A stretch of 64,000 bases of DNA from an uncultured Collinsella sp. (GTDB lineage Bacteria > Actinomycetota > Coriobacteriia > Coriobacteriales > Coriobacteriaceae): assembly GCA_905197665.1 (NCBI GenBank), contig CAJJZP010000010.1, forward strand, positions 27,493 to 91,492. Reading direction: 5' to 3'. Positions 33,088-41,411 of this stretch are shown one piece after another. The notes beneath the pieces are model-generated. The model was not told the DNA's origin. It did no database searches and worked only from the letters and a program-made list of their open reading frames with translations. The translations under genes and the position numbers were made by a program. Numbering within the stretch: the stretch's first letter is position 1; each line of letters begins with the position of its first letter.

Positions 33088-34248
33088 ATGTCGGATTCGC
33101 CTAATTTTTTGACCTATGCCCAGACGGCGTTTTATCCGTTTGAGGAGCAGCCGTTCTGTGCGGTGGATAGCCTGGTCTTTGCGTGGTTGTCCTATTTGCG
33201 TTTGCCGGGTGATATGGCGGAGCTGACGAACTGGCAGGGCCTAGACGTACGCGAGTTGCTGCGTGCCGAGTACTACCGGGACATGATTGGTGACTTGTGG
33301 GACCCAGAGGGGAGCAGGGCCTTGTTGGAGGCCGTGGCAGCAAGCCCTCGTTACCGTGGCGTGCGCGTTTGCGGCTATCGTGCCGTGAGCGATGTGGTGG
33401 CGACAGAGCAGTTTGCAGCCATGGCGTTCCGGTTTCCGGCGGGGTTTAGTTATCTTTCCTTCCGGGGGACCGACAGTACGATTGTGGGCTGGAAAGAGGA
33501 CTTTAACATGGCATTCCGGTGTCCTGTGCCGGCCCAGGAATCCGCGGCGCGTTATGTGGACGAGGCGGTGGATGCGATTGACGGGCCACTTTTGTGCGGA
33601 GGTCATTCCAAGGGTGGAAACCTTGCGGTGTACGGTGCGGCGATGTGCTCCGATGTCGCCCGTGAGCGAATTGAACGGGTGTATTCCCATGATGGTCCGG
33701 GCTTCGTCGAGGAGTTTCTGAACGGCAACGCCTTTGCCGATCTTTCCGGTCGAATCGACAAGACGCTACCTCGGTCGTCGATCTTTGGCATGATGTTCGA
33801 GACACAGGAGGACTATGCCATCGTTGAGAGCACCGAGTTCAGCCTGCTGCAGCATAATCCCTTTAGCTGGGTGGTTGATGGTCGCGACTTCGTGTACTGT
33901 GAGCGCCTGTCCGCCGGTGCTCGATACGTTGATGGCTCCATTCGCGAGATGCTGCTTGCAGTGTCGCCTAGCGAGCGCGAGCGTTTTGTAGATGCGTTGT
34001 TCTCCGTGTTTGAGGCTACGGGTGCTGAGCGGTTTGCGGATATCGCCGGGAATCTGCGCGAGAGCCTGCCCGTGATGCTCCAGGCTGCGCAAGGCTTTGA
34101 CGAGGATACGCGACGCTTTGTCTCGCAGACCATCGTGGCAATCCTTAAATGCGCACTGCTGCCTAAACGACCCCAGATCGACATGCCCGCTGCCGGCAAG
34201 AGTTTGGCAGAACAGCTCGAGGCTTGGCAGTCCGAGCTCCTGCGCTAA
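33088..34248 (+). CDS. Mbeg1-like (DUF2974) alpha/beta hydrolase
   Basis: The 386-residue protein has the lipase-like nucleophile elbow GGHSKGGNLAVYGA (about residues 171-184), preceded by FSYLSFRGTDSTIVGWKEDFNM. Both are typical of Mbeg1-like/DUF2974 hydrolases. The N-terminal sequence LTYAQTAFYPFEEQPFCAVDSLVFAWLSYL is also characteristic of that family. No signal peptide is apparent. Substrate unknown. The gene is flanked by near-identical 27-base direct repeats (33041 and 34254), suggesting that it was acquired or moved as a unit, although no transposase is present. Confidence 0.88.
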   Translation: MSDSPNFLTYAQTAFYPFEEQPFCAVDSLVFAWLSYLRLPGDMAELTNWQGLDVRELLRAEYYRDMIGDLWDPEGSRALLEAVAASPRYRGVRVCGYRAVSDVVATEQFAAMAFRFPAGFSYLSFRGTDSTIVGWKEDFNMAFRCPVPAQESAARYVDEAVDAIDGPLLCGGHSKGGNLAVYGAAMCSDVARERIERVYSHDGPGFVEEFLNGNAFADLSGRIDKTLPRSSIFGMMFETQEDYAIVESTEFSLLQHNPFSWVVDGRDFVYCERLSAGARYVDGSIREMLLAVSPSERERFVDALFSVFEATGAERFADIAGNLRESLPVMLQAAQGFDEDTRRFVSQTIVAILKCALLPKRPQIDMPAAGKSLAEQLEAWQSELLR

Positions 34249-34253
34249 CCATT

Positions 34254-34280
34254 GGTGCAAAGCAACCTGTCCCCGATGCA
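34254..34280 (+). repeat. REP-like direct repeat flanking the Mbeg1-like gene (right)
   Basis: GGTGCAAAGCAACCTGTCCC plus CGATGCA is the partner of the repeat at 33041-33067. It starts 5 bases after the hydrolase stop. Adjacent GCATCAAGCTTCGATGC (from 34278) can also form a small hairpin. Confidence 0.6.
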
Positions 34281-34350
34281 TCAAGCTTCGATGCGCCTGG
34301 GGCGGGCCCGACCGCTATACTGGTTCGTGCCGAAATCGATCTAGAACGGA

Positions 34351-35364
34351 ATGCCGTATATGAAAATCAATCACGCGATTCTGCACATCCTGGACTTTGA
34401 CTCTGCCGTCAACGTCATGAGCCAGCGCGAGCTCGATATCGAGAGCCGTACCGTGCGCAACTTTGTGACCACGCATCTGCGCCGCGCACGAACCTCGGCC
34501 GACAATAAGCGCGCCACGTTTGCCGAGAACTCTGCGTTTGGCGGCGAGCTCAAGGGCTATTTCTTTGGCGAGCGCGAGTTCGTAGACCTGTCGCAGCAGA
34601 TTGCGGAGTTCATTTCCTCCGAGCTTACCAAGGCCGAAAAAGCCGAGTCCACCGATGTGCTCGTGGCCGATTTTGACGACGACGAGGATGCCCGCTGGTT
34701 TGCCGTGATGCTGCTGGGCTCCAAGCAGGCTTTTATGCACGAGGTGGGCCGCGAGGAGGGGGAGGTGCGCAACGACATCGCGCGCCACTACGCTATTCTG
34801 CCAAACCCCTCGCAAAAGGTGCCAAGCTATGCCATCGTGCGCGCGAGCACCATGGAGATCGGCTATGTGGACAAGAAGCGCAAGATTGCCGGCGAAGACC
34901 GTATGCTCATTCCCGACGGTCTGCTGCAGTGCGATACGGGCGTGTCGGGCAAGGAGGTCATCGACACCGTGACGCGCGTGGTCGAGGAAGTCGCCGAGGA
35001 ACACGGCGCCAACACTGCTGTGGCGCTTGCTAAGGTCAAGGCTGCCGTGGCTGAAAAGGTCGAGGATGACGAGGAATTGCCGCCTTGGGATATCGTCGAC
35101 GAGGTCTTTGAGGATGAGCCGGTTATCAAGGAAAGTGTACGCGCGGCACTGACCGAGGAGAAGGTTCCCGAGCGCGTTCCCGTGGAGCGCAAGCAGGTCG
35201 AGCGTGCGGCAGTGCGCAACCACAAGATTCGTACCGATACGGGCATCGAGATCAGCTTCCCGGCCGAGATGGGTTCGAACTCCGAGTACATCGAGTTCGT
35301 CAACGAGCCCAACGGCCTCATCTCCATCGAGCTCAAAAACATCGGCAGCATCGAGAATCGATAA
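34351..35364 (+). CDS. Nucleoid-associated protein (NdpA/YejK family)
   Basis: The 337-residue protein matches the NdpA/YejK family of nucleoid-associated proteins. It has INHAILHILDFDSA at the start, FVTTHLRRARTSADNKRATF, SYAIVRASTMEIGYVDKKRKI in the middle, and KIRTDTGIEISFPAEM near the end, followed by EPNGLISIELKNIGSIENR. The family binds DNA and is associated with chromosome structure; some members are carried by plasmids or act in phage-related contexts. It is monocistronic, with a promoter in the short gap before it and a terminator behind it. An in-frame ATG at 34360 is a possible alternative start. Confidence 0.85.
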   Translation: MPYMKINHAILHILDFDSAVNVMSQRELDIESRTVRNFVTTHLRRARTSADNKRATFAENSAFGGELKGYFFGEREFVDLSQQIAEFISSELTKAEKAESTDVLVADFDDDEDARWFAVMLLGSKQAFMHEVGREEGEVRNDIARHYAILPNPSQKVPSYAIVRASTMEIGYVDKKRKIAGEDRMLIPDGLLQCDTGVSGKEVIDTVTRVVEEVAEEHGANTAVALAKVKAAVAEKVEDDEELPPWDIVDEVFEDEPVIKESVRAALTEEKVPERVPVERKQVERAAVRNHKIRTDTGIEISFPAEMGSNSEYIEFVNEPNGLISIELKNIGSIENR

Positions 35365-35392
35365 GTTGCGTTACGCCTGCAGCGAGAAAGCG

Positions 35393-35428
35393 AAGGCCGA
35401 AGCCTCGGATGAGGGCTTCGGCCTTTTT
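35393..35428 (+). terminator. Terminator after the nucleoid-associated protein gene
   Basis: AAGGCCGAAGCC-TCGGATGAG-GGCTTCGGCCTT is a perfect 12-bp stem followed by further Ts, 28 bases after the stop. Confidence 0.85.
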
Positions 35429-35463
35429 ACTTGGGGCTTAATTTCGCTACTGGTTGAGCATAA

Positions 35464-35610
35464 GTCAGCGAAAACGCCCCAGAGCGAGCAAGGTGACGTG
35501 AAAGAGGAGGGCATTGACCTTTTGGTCATGCCCGACGACTGAACGTCAGATTGCCGCTCTGGGGCGTTTGCAGCGTCGGCTAGTTACGCGGTTTGGTAAA
35601 ACCGCGTAAC
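35464..35610 (-). repeat. 147-nt structured repeat element, copy B
   Basis: Read on the minus strand, the element starts one base after the dapH stop with GTTACGCGGTTT-TACC-AAACCGCGTAAC. It has the 13-bp closing stem AACGCCCCAGAGC/GCTCTGGGGCGTT (35556-35568 with 35473-35485) and ends in TTTTCGCTGAC. The inner hairpin is GGGCATGACC-AAAA-GGTCAATGCCC, entirely different in sequence from copies A and C but still paired. Length, offsets and conserved single-stranded blocks are identical to the other copies. Confidence 0.85.
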
Positions 35611-35611
35611 C

Positions 35612-36331
35612 CTACAGTTGACGTAAGCCCTCTTCCAGGCCGGTCTTGCTGTCGGTCTGGGCGTCGCGCATCTTGATGACGCGGGCGGGGACACCGGCCA
35701 CGACGGCACCGGCGGGGACGTCCTCGACGCATACGGCGCCGGCGGCAACGACGGCGCCCTTGCCCACGTGCACGCCCTCCAGGACCACGGCGTTGGCGCC
35801 GATCATGACATCGTCCTCGATGATGACGGGCGTGGCGCTGGCGGGCTCCACAACGCCTGCCAGCACGGTGCCGGCGCCGATGTGGCAGTTCTTGCCCACG
35901 GTGGCGCGGCCGCCCAGCACGGCGCCCATATCGATCATGGAGCCCTCGCCGATAACGGAGCCGATGTTGATGATGGCGCCCATCATGATGACGGCGCGGT
36001 CGCCGATCTCGACGCGGTCGCGGATGATCGCGCCCGGCTCGATGCGGGCATTGATGCCCTTAAGGTCGAGCATGGGCACGGCGGAGTTGCGGCAGTCATT
36101 CTCGACGTCGTAGTAGTCGATGGAGTCGGCATTGGCATCGAGGATGGCCTTGAGCTCTTCCCAGTCGCCAAAGACGGTCTTACCACGACGGCCGCCGTAG
36201 ACGTGCGCATCGCCCCAGGCAACCTTCATGCCGGGCTTCTCGCGCACATACAGCTTGACAGGCGTCTTTTTAGGCGCGGTGGCGATGTAATTGATAATCT
36301 CCTGGGCATCCATCTCGGCTGCGTTGCTCAT
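35612..36331 (-). CDS. dapH: Tetrahydrodipicolinate N-acetyltransferase
   Basis: The 239-residue protein catalyses acetylation of tetrahydrodipicolinate with acetyl-CoA in the acetylase branch of diaminopimelate/lysine synthesis. An N-terminal alpha/beta domain (MDAQEIINYIATAPKKTPVKLYV) precedes a left-handed beta-helix of hexapeptide repeats from about residue 95 to 215 (ARIEPGAIIRDRVEIGDRAVIMMGAIINIG and similar). This is the standard DapH architecture. It is the last gene of the lysA-dapA/dapB/dapH operon, 39 bases after dapB. Structured repeat copy B starts one base past its stop codon. Confidence 0.95.
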   Translation of the reverse strand: MSNAAEMDAQEIINYIATAPKKTPVKLYVREKPGMKVAWGDAHVYGGRRGKTVFGDWEELKAILDANADSIDYYDVENDCRNSAVPMLDLKGINARIEPGAIIRDRVEIGDRAVIMMGAIINIGSVIGEGSMIDMGAVLGGRATVGKNCHIGAGTVLAGVVEPASATPVIIEDDVMIGANAVVLEGVHVGKGAVVAAGAVCVEDVPAGAVVAGVPARVIKMRDAQTDSKTGLEEGLRQL

Positions 36332-36370
36332 ATGCTGTTTCTCCTTTGCGTGGGTACGGTAGTTAACTGG

Positions 36371-37111
36371 TTAGGCGAACATGACCTGATCGAAGGTGTA
36401 GAAGCCAGGGTCGCGGACGACGAGCTTTTGAGCGGCGGCCAGAGCGCCGTTGACAAAGATCTGGCGGCTCGTAGCGCGATGGCTAAGCGTGACCTCCTCG
36501 TCCTGGCCAAAGAAGCTCACCTCGTGTACGCCGGCGACGGTGCCGCCGCGCAGCGAGTGCATGCCGATTTCCTTGGGATCGCGAACGCCGCACATGCCCT
36601 CGCGACCGTAGACGGGATGATAGCCAGCCTCTGGCTCGGCCTCGACCACGGCGTCGAGTAGCAGCTTGGCGGTGCCGCTGGGAGCGTCGACCTTTTGGTT
36701 GTGGTGCGTCTCGACAATCTCGCAGTCAAAGCCGGGCAGCTCACGCGTGGCTTGGGCCACTAGGTGACGCAGGGCGGCGATGCCGATAGAGTAGTTGCCC
36801 GAGTGCATGACGCGGGCATTCTGGCCCAGCTCGCGCAGGCGGTCCATCTGATCGGGTGTGTAGCCCGTGGTGCCCGAGACCAACGCGGCGCCTGTACGCT
36901 CGACATAGGCGACGACGGCATCGAAGGTCACGACGTTCGAGAAGTCGATGATGACGTCGGCTGCCGGGGCGCTCTCGAGCTCGGACAGGTCAAAACCGAT
37001 CTGGGCCACGATATCAAAAACGGGCTGCCCGGAGGCGTCGGCAATGCCTTCGGCGGTAGTGCGGATGAGCGAGCCCATGCGGCCCGTTCCCATAATGACG
37101 GTCTTAATCAA
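36371..37111 (-). CDS. dapB: 4-hydroxy-tetrahydrodipicolinate reductase
   Basis: The 246-residue NAD(P)H-dependent enzyme reduces the DapA product to tetrahydrodipicolinate. It has the Rossmann motif VIMGTGRMGSLI, the nicotinamide-side VSGTTGYT, the catalytic His-His pair and Lys in VETHHNQKVDAPSGTAKLLL (about residues 135-154), and a C-terminal FVNGALAAAQKLV. Its start overlaps the end of the lysA-dapA gene by 8 bases, implying translational coupling. Length and motifs are typical of the family. Confidence 0.96.
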   Translation of the reverse strand: MIKTVIMGTGRMGSLIRTTAEGIADASGQPVFDIVAQIGFDLSELESAPAADVIIDFSNVVTFDAVVAYVERTGAALVSGTTGYTPDQMDRLRELGQNARVMHSGNYSIGIAALRHLVAQATRELPGFDCEIVETHHNQKVDAPSGTAKLLLDAVVEAEPEAGYHPVYGREGMCGVRDPKEIGMHSLRGGTVAGVHEVSFFGQDEEVTLSHRATSRQIFVNGALAAAQKLVVRDPGFYTFDQVMFA

Positions 37112-39413
37112 GCAGACCAGCTCCCTTCAGAGCATCGGTAAGTGCGGAACGCGTGTCGTCTGCCATGGGGCACAGCGGCATGCGGTAGTTGGCTTCGATC
37201 ATACCCATCTGGGCGAGTGCTTCCTTGACGGGGATGGGGTTGACCTCGCTAAAGAGGGTGTTGATGAGCGGCTGGCCGGCAATCTGGATATCGCGGGCGC
37301 GCTCCACGTCACCGTCCAGATAGGCGCGGCACATGTCGTGCACGAGCTGCGGCTGAATGTCTGCCCACACGCTGATGGTGCCCGAGGCGCCCAGGCTCAT
37401 GAGCGGCACGGTAAGCGCGTCCTCGCCCGAGTACATGCGGAAGTCATCGGACAGCAGGTGGGCGATCTTGGCCGCGTAGGCGACGTTGCCCGAGGCCTCC
37501 TTGATGCCCATGATGTTGGGGTGCGCAGCCAAGCGCTCTACGTTGCGCTCGCTGATGCCGCAGCCACAGCGGCCGGGGATGTTGTACAGAATGCAGGGGA
37601 TGTCCACGGCGTCGGCCACGGTCTTAAAGTGCTGGTAGATGCCCTCTTCGTTAGACTTGTTGTAGTAGGGGGTAATGAGCAGCAGACCATCGGCGCCCAG
37701 GCCCTGGTAAGTGAGCGACTTAGTGAGCATGGTCTGCGTGGAGTTAGAGCCCGAGCCGGCAATAACGGGGACTCGGCCCGCAACCTGCTTGACCACTGCG
37801 GCGACAACGGAGTTGTCCTCGTCGTCGGTCATCGTGGCACTCTCTCCGGTGGTGCCCAGGGTGAGGATGGCGTCGGTGCCATTTTGCAGGTGGAAATCGA
37901 TAAGGCGCTCGAGCGCGTCAAAGTCGACACTGCCGTCCTTTTTAAACGGCGTGACAAGGGCGACGATTGAACCCTCGAGATTGCGGATGTCCATGTTCTT
38001 CTCCTTCGCTTCCGCGATCTGGATGCGTTTGTTCCACTGAGCGGCGACGGCCAGGCGCTCGTCCTGAGCGCGGCGGCGGGCACTTTCGGCGCGCGACTTG
38101 GCCAGCAACTCTCGGCCGCACGGCAGCACGTCGAGCGTGGCAAAGTAGTCGCCCGGGCGCTCGGCGCGACGGATGAGGTCGGCCGAGCCATCGGGGCGCA
38201 GCAGGACCTCGGCGGAGCGCAGACGGCCGTTGTAGTTGTAGCCCATGGAGTAGCCATGCGCGCCGGTATCGTGGATTACAAGCAGGTCACCCATGTCGAT
38301 ATGCGGCAGCTCGCGATCGATAGCGAACTTGTCGTTGTTCTCGCACAGATTGCCCGTAATGTCGTACGTGTTTGTGACAGGCGCCGCGGTCTTGTCGGCG
38401 CCACCCGGCTGGCCCATCACCGTAATGTGGTGGTAGGCGCCATACATGGCAGGGCGGATCAGATCGACCGCGCTTGCGTCGACACCGATATAGTCCTTGT
38501 AGATCTGCTTTTCGTGGATGGCCTTGGTGACCAGACAGCCGTAGGGGCCCATCATAAAGCGGCCCATCTCGGTGCAGATGGCCACATCGTCCATGCCGGC
38601 GGGAACCAAGATCTCGTCGTATGCCGCGTGCACTCCCTCGCCGATGGCATGGATGTCGTTAGCCTGCTGCTCGGGCAGGTAGGGGATGCCGACGCCGCCG
38701 GATAAGTTGATGAAGGCGACGTGTGCACCGGTCTCGCGCTCCAGGCGCACGGCAAGCTCAAAGAGAATGCGCGCGAGTTTGGGATAGTAGTCGTTGGTGA
38801 CGGTGTTGCTGGCAAGGAATGCGTGGATGCCAAAGTTTTCGGCGCCCTTGGCCTTGAGCATGCGGAAGGCCTCGAAGAGCTGCTCGGTGGTCATGCCGTA
38901 TTTGGAGTCGCCGGGGTTATCCATGATGCCGTTGGAGAGCTGGAACAAGCCGCCCGGATTAAAGCGGCAGCTGACCGTCTTGGGGATGGGGCCTGCAACG
39001 CGCTCAAAGAACTCAATGTGGCTGATGTCATCAAAGTTGACGATGGCGCCCAGCTTGTCGGCGAGCTCAAAGTCCGCTGCCGGCGTGTCGTTGGACGAGA
39101 ACATGATGTCGTGTCCCGTGATGCCCAGCGAGCGGGCGATCATGAGCTCGGTATAGCTCGAGCAATCGCAGCCGCAGCCGTATTCGTTGAGAATGGAGAT
39201 GAGCGCCGGGTTGGGATTGGCCTTGACGGCAAAGTATTCCTTAAAGCCCGGGTTCCATGCAAAGGCGTCGCGCACTTCTTGCATGTTGCGGCGGATGCCC
39301 GCCTCGTCGTATAGATGAAACGGCGTAGGGAACTGCTCGACGATATGCTCGAGCGTCTCCTTGTCCACAAACGGCCGCTTGGCCGCATATGCCTCGTTGG
39401 GGGTCAATGCCAT
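37104..39413 (-). CDS. lysA-dapA: Fused diaminopimelate decarboxylase-dihydrodipicolinate synthase
   Basis: One uninterrupted reading frame encodes two enzymes (769 residues). Residues 1-about 440 are LysA: the PLP lysine lies in EYFAVKANPNP, with CDCSSYTEL, FINLSGGVGIPY and CTEMGRFMMGP. Residues 474-769 are DapA: TLGTTGESAT, the catalytic Tyr in ILYNIPGRCGCG and the Schiff-base Lys in NIMGIKEASGN. No stop codon separates them. An AAGGAG site and ATG (37994) remain at the junction, so free DapA could also be made. LysA completes and DapA starts lysine synthesis, so a fusion would fix their ratio. The gene is preceded by a lysine riboswitch. Confidence 0.92.
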   Translation of the reverse strand: MALTPNEAYAAKRPFVDKETLEHIVEQFPTPFHLYDEAGIRRNMQEVRDAFAWNPGFKEYFAVKANPNPALISILNEYGCGCDCSSYTELMIARSLGITGHDIMFSSNDTPAADFELADKLGAIVNFDDISHIEFFERVAGPIPKTVSCRFNPGGLFQLSNGIMDNPGDSKYGMTTEQLFEAFRMLKAKGAENFGIHAFLASNTVTNDYYPKLARILFELAVRLERETGAHVAFINLSGGVGIPYLPEQQANDIHAIGEGVHAAYDEILVPAGMDDVAICTEMGRFMMGPYGCLVTKAIHEKQIYKDYIGVDASAVDLIRPAMYGAYHHITVMGQPGGADKTAAPVTNTYDITGNLCENNDKFAIDRELPHIDMGDLLVIHDTGAHGYSMGYNYNGRLRSAEVLLRPDGSADLIRRAERPGDYFATLDVLPCGRELLAKSRAESARRRAQDERLAVAAQWNKRIQIAEAKEKNMDIRNLEGSIVALVTPFKKDGSVDFDALERLIDFHLQNGTDAILTLGTTGESATMTDDEDNSVVAAVVKQVAGRVPVIAGSGSNSTQTMLTKSLTYQGLGADGLLLITPYYNKSNEEGIYQHFKTVADAVDIPCILYNIPGRCGCGISERNVERLAAHPNIMGIKEASGNVAYAAKIAHLLSDDFRMYSGEDALTVPLMSLGASGTISVWADIQPQLVHDMCRAYLDGDVERARDIQIAGQPLINTLFSEVNPIPVKEALAQMGMIEANYRMPLCPMADDTRSALTDALKGAGLLD
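37992..38006 (-). promoter_or_regulatory. Internal ribosome-binding site and ATG for DapA
   Basis: AAGGAG followed after six bases by ATG lies inside the lysA-dapA frame exactly where a free DapA protein (296 residues) would begin. It suggests that the fusion arose by loss of the lysA stop codon and that dual products are possible. Confidence 0.7.
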
Positions 39414-39426
39414 GTCCCGTAAACCT

Positions 39427-39491
39427 CGCTATCCAGACGGCGCCATCGGCGCATCGAATCCGCATAGCGTGGACCCCATGTCCGGATAGCG
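39427..39491 (-). promoter_or_regulatory. Expression platform of the lysine riboswitch
   Basis: On the minus strand CGCTATCCGGAC pairs with GTCTGGATAGCG (one G-U) just before the GAGG preceding the lysA start. The left half overlaps the 3' strand of the aptamer's P1 helix, so P1 and this hairpin are mutually exclusive. No U-tract follows, so control may act at translation initiation. The direction of the switch is not certain. Confidence 0.55.
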
Positions 39492-39643
39492 CTCCCGCAT
39501 TGCTGCAGACAGTCCTGCGGGTGTTTCCCACAGGCCCACCAGGCTTTTCGTGCCTGAAAAACCCAGTTCGGCGGGTTTCGCCTCCCCACGGGGTCAAAGC
39601 CTGCCGGCTCGCCCGCGGCTCTTCGTGCCCGCGCCTCTATCAA
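39485..39643 (-). promoter_or_regulatory. Lysine riboswitch (L box)
   Basis: The minus-strand leader contains the family's conserved blocks in order: GATAGAGGCGC, GAAGAGCC, GTGGGGAGGCGAAACCCGCC followed by GAACTGGG, GGTGGGCCTGTGGGAAACACC and GCAGGACTGTC. It closes with GCGCTATC pairing back to GATAG. GGACTGTC and the GAGG(C/T)GC entry are hallmarks of L-box aptamers. Binding of lysine would reduce expression of the downstream lysA-dapA/dapB/dapH operon. The gap 39414-39792 also holds the promoter, likely between 39660 and 39760, and the start region of the divergent M20 gene. Confidence 0.88.
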
Positions 39644-39792
39644 GTGGTAAAGACCCTACCACGTTGCACTTTACCAAACAAGAGTATTCGTATATAACGT
39701 TTAAAAAATGCAGGGATATGCTGGAAACAAGGGTGTCATAATTCTGCATCAAAATAGTGTGTGAATGGATATGCCCCATGAAAGGATCCTTT

Positions 39793-40980
39793 ATGACCGA
39801 GCTCCAAGAACTTCGTCGCTATCGTCGCGACCTGCATCGCATTCCGGAGCTCGATTTCGATCTTCCTCAAACCATAGCCTATATCGAGGGCGTGCTCGCC
39901 TCGCTTGCCTGTGAAGTGACCCATCCCTGTCCCAGCTGTGTTTGTGCTTTCTTCGACGCTGGCACAGGCGCCGCGCATGCCACGGCGATTCGCGCCGATA
40001 TGGACGCGCTGCCCATCGCGGAGGCGACGGGAGCGGCCTTTGCCTCGACGCATCCCGGCAAGATGCACGCTTGCGGGCACGACGGACACATGGCCATGGC
40101 GCTTGCCGCCGCGACGTATGTCGACCGTACGATTCGCGAACAGCCGGGCGCCATTAGGCGCAATGTTCTCTTTGTGTTCCAGCCGGCCGAGGAAACGACC
40201 GGTGGTGCCAAGACGGTATGCGAGAGTGGTGTATTCGAGCGCTATGGGGCCGACCGCATTTTTGGCTTCCATGTGTGGCCCGATCTGCCTGCCGGCACGT
40301 TGGCGAGTTGTTCCGGTCCGCTGCTGGCGCGTTCGAGCGAGACGCATATCCATATTCACGGTACGAGCATCCACATCGCTAAGACCTATGGTGTGCCGGT
40401 TGGGGAGTCGCACGATGCCGCGTTGGCGGCAGCAAAGTTTTTGGTTGCCGAGCGCGAGCTGATGGACGAGCTGGGCACCGACGAGCCCTGTATCGGTAAG
40501 TTTGGTCTGCTGCAGGCCGGTACGGTTTGTAACGCGGTAGCGGGGGAGGCCCATGTGGCCGGAAGCCTGCGTGTGTTTACGGACGACATGTTCGACCGGG
40601 CGCGCGAAGGCGTGCGTCGTGTGCTGGACGATGCCTGTGCCGCAACGGGCTGCACGTACGATCTCGACTTTGCCGAGGGCTATCCGCCGGTCGACAACGA
40701 CCCCGAGTTGTTTGCTCGAATCGCGCCTGCTCTGCCCGACTTACAGCTCGTGGACGAGCCGCTGCTGATTGCCGAGGACTTTGCCTTCTATCAGCGCCAT
40801 CTGCCGGGCGTGTTTTTCCTGCTGGGCACGGGCGCGCCTGCCGGCCAAGATAACCCGAGCGATTCGGATGGCTGTCCCGCCTATGCCACGAGCGCCCTTC
40901 ACACTGATACCATGCTCTTTGACGAGGAAATCCTGCTCAAAGGCCTCGATGTCTACAAACGATTACTTGGCTTGGAGTGA
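39793..40980 (+). CDS. M20 amidohydrolase, probable N-acetyl-LL-diaminopimelate deacetylase
   Basis: The 395-residue metallopeptidase-like enzyme belongs to the M20D group. It has RRDLHRIPELDF, RADMDALPIAE, HACGHDGHMAMALAAA (metal-binding HDGH) and VFQPAEETTGGAKT with the catalytic Glu pair. It also has GFHVWPDLPAG and a C-terminal FYQRHLPGVFFLLGTG. Such enzymes include hippurate hydrolases and the N-acetyl-DAP deacetylase that pairs with DapH. It is divergent from the riboswitch-controlled lysine operon, which supports the DAP role. ATG 39793 follows GAAAGGA with 7-base spacing; the ATGs upstream lack such a site. Confidence 0.85.
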   Translation: MTELQELRRYRRDLHRIPELDFDLPQTIAYIEGVLASLACEVTHPCPSCVCAFFDAGTGAAHATAIRADMDALPIAEATGAAFASTHPGKMHACGHDGHMAMALAAATYVDRTIREQPGAIRRNVLFVFQPAEETTGGAKTVCESGVFERYGADRIFGFHVWPDLPAGTLASCSGPLLARSSETHIHIHGTSIHIAKTYGVPVGESHDAALAAAKFLVAERELMDELGTDEPCIGKFGLLQAGTVCNAVAGEAHVAGSLRVFTDDMFDRAREGVRRVLDDACAATGCTYDLDFAEGYPPVDNDPELFARIAPALPDLQLVDEPLLIAEDFAFYQRHLPGVFFLLGTGAPAGQDNPSDSDGCPAYATSALHTDTMLFDEEILLKGLDVYKRLLGLE

Positions 40981-40982
40981 CG

Positions 40983-41306
40983 ATGGAGCGACGCCGACAG
41001 TCTGCCGTGTATAGTCCTGGTGGGTGTGGGTGCGGCTTGCTGCTGCTCCCGGTTATTGCTGTGAGCATTGGCGTGATGTTTGTGTTTGCTGGGCTGGCTG
41101 CGGCGGCACTCGTACTGTTTATCACTGCCATCGGCGTGACGATTTGGCTCTGCCGCAATCGCGGGCAACGCCGTGCCGACGGTAAAACCAATGTCGGCTG
41201 GGTCGTATTCCTGATCATTGCGTACCCGCTGAGTGTCAGCTACCTGGTGTTCTTTGCCCTGTTGATGATCAGTGCCTTTACCGGGAAATCCGTCACGGTG
41301 GGTTGA
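40983..41306 (+). CDS. Small membrane protein (107 aa)
   Basis: The protein has a short basic N-terminus with a Gly/Cys patch (MERRRQSAVYSPGGCGCG). A long hydrophobic segment follows (about residues 18-55, probably two helices), then a basic loop (CRNRGQRRADGK) and another hydrophobic stretch to about residue 100. No family was recognised. It starts 2 bases after the M20 gene, with GGAG in that gene's last codons, so it is co-transcribed with it. The function is unknown; its basic loop suggests an inside-facing turn between membrane helices. Confidence 0.75.
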   Translation: MERRRQSAVYSPGGCGCGLLLLPVIAVSIGVMFVFAGLAAAALVLFITAIGVTIWLCRNRGQRRADGKTNVGWVVFLIIAYPLSVSYLVFFALLMISAFTGKSVTVG

Positions 41307-41411
41307 TGCGCTGCCAGCAGACGGTCGCGCAAAGTGCGTTTGCTCGGCGCTTGGACAACTGCATTGGCCGTTTACCGCAACCTTAGCTCTCAGCTAATGA
41401 ATTCAAGTTCA

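Noticed and set aside
35204..35542. 112-codon frame ending inside repeat copy B
   Set aside because: It is a shadow of the nucleoid-associated protein gene that runs into the structured repeat; low complexity.
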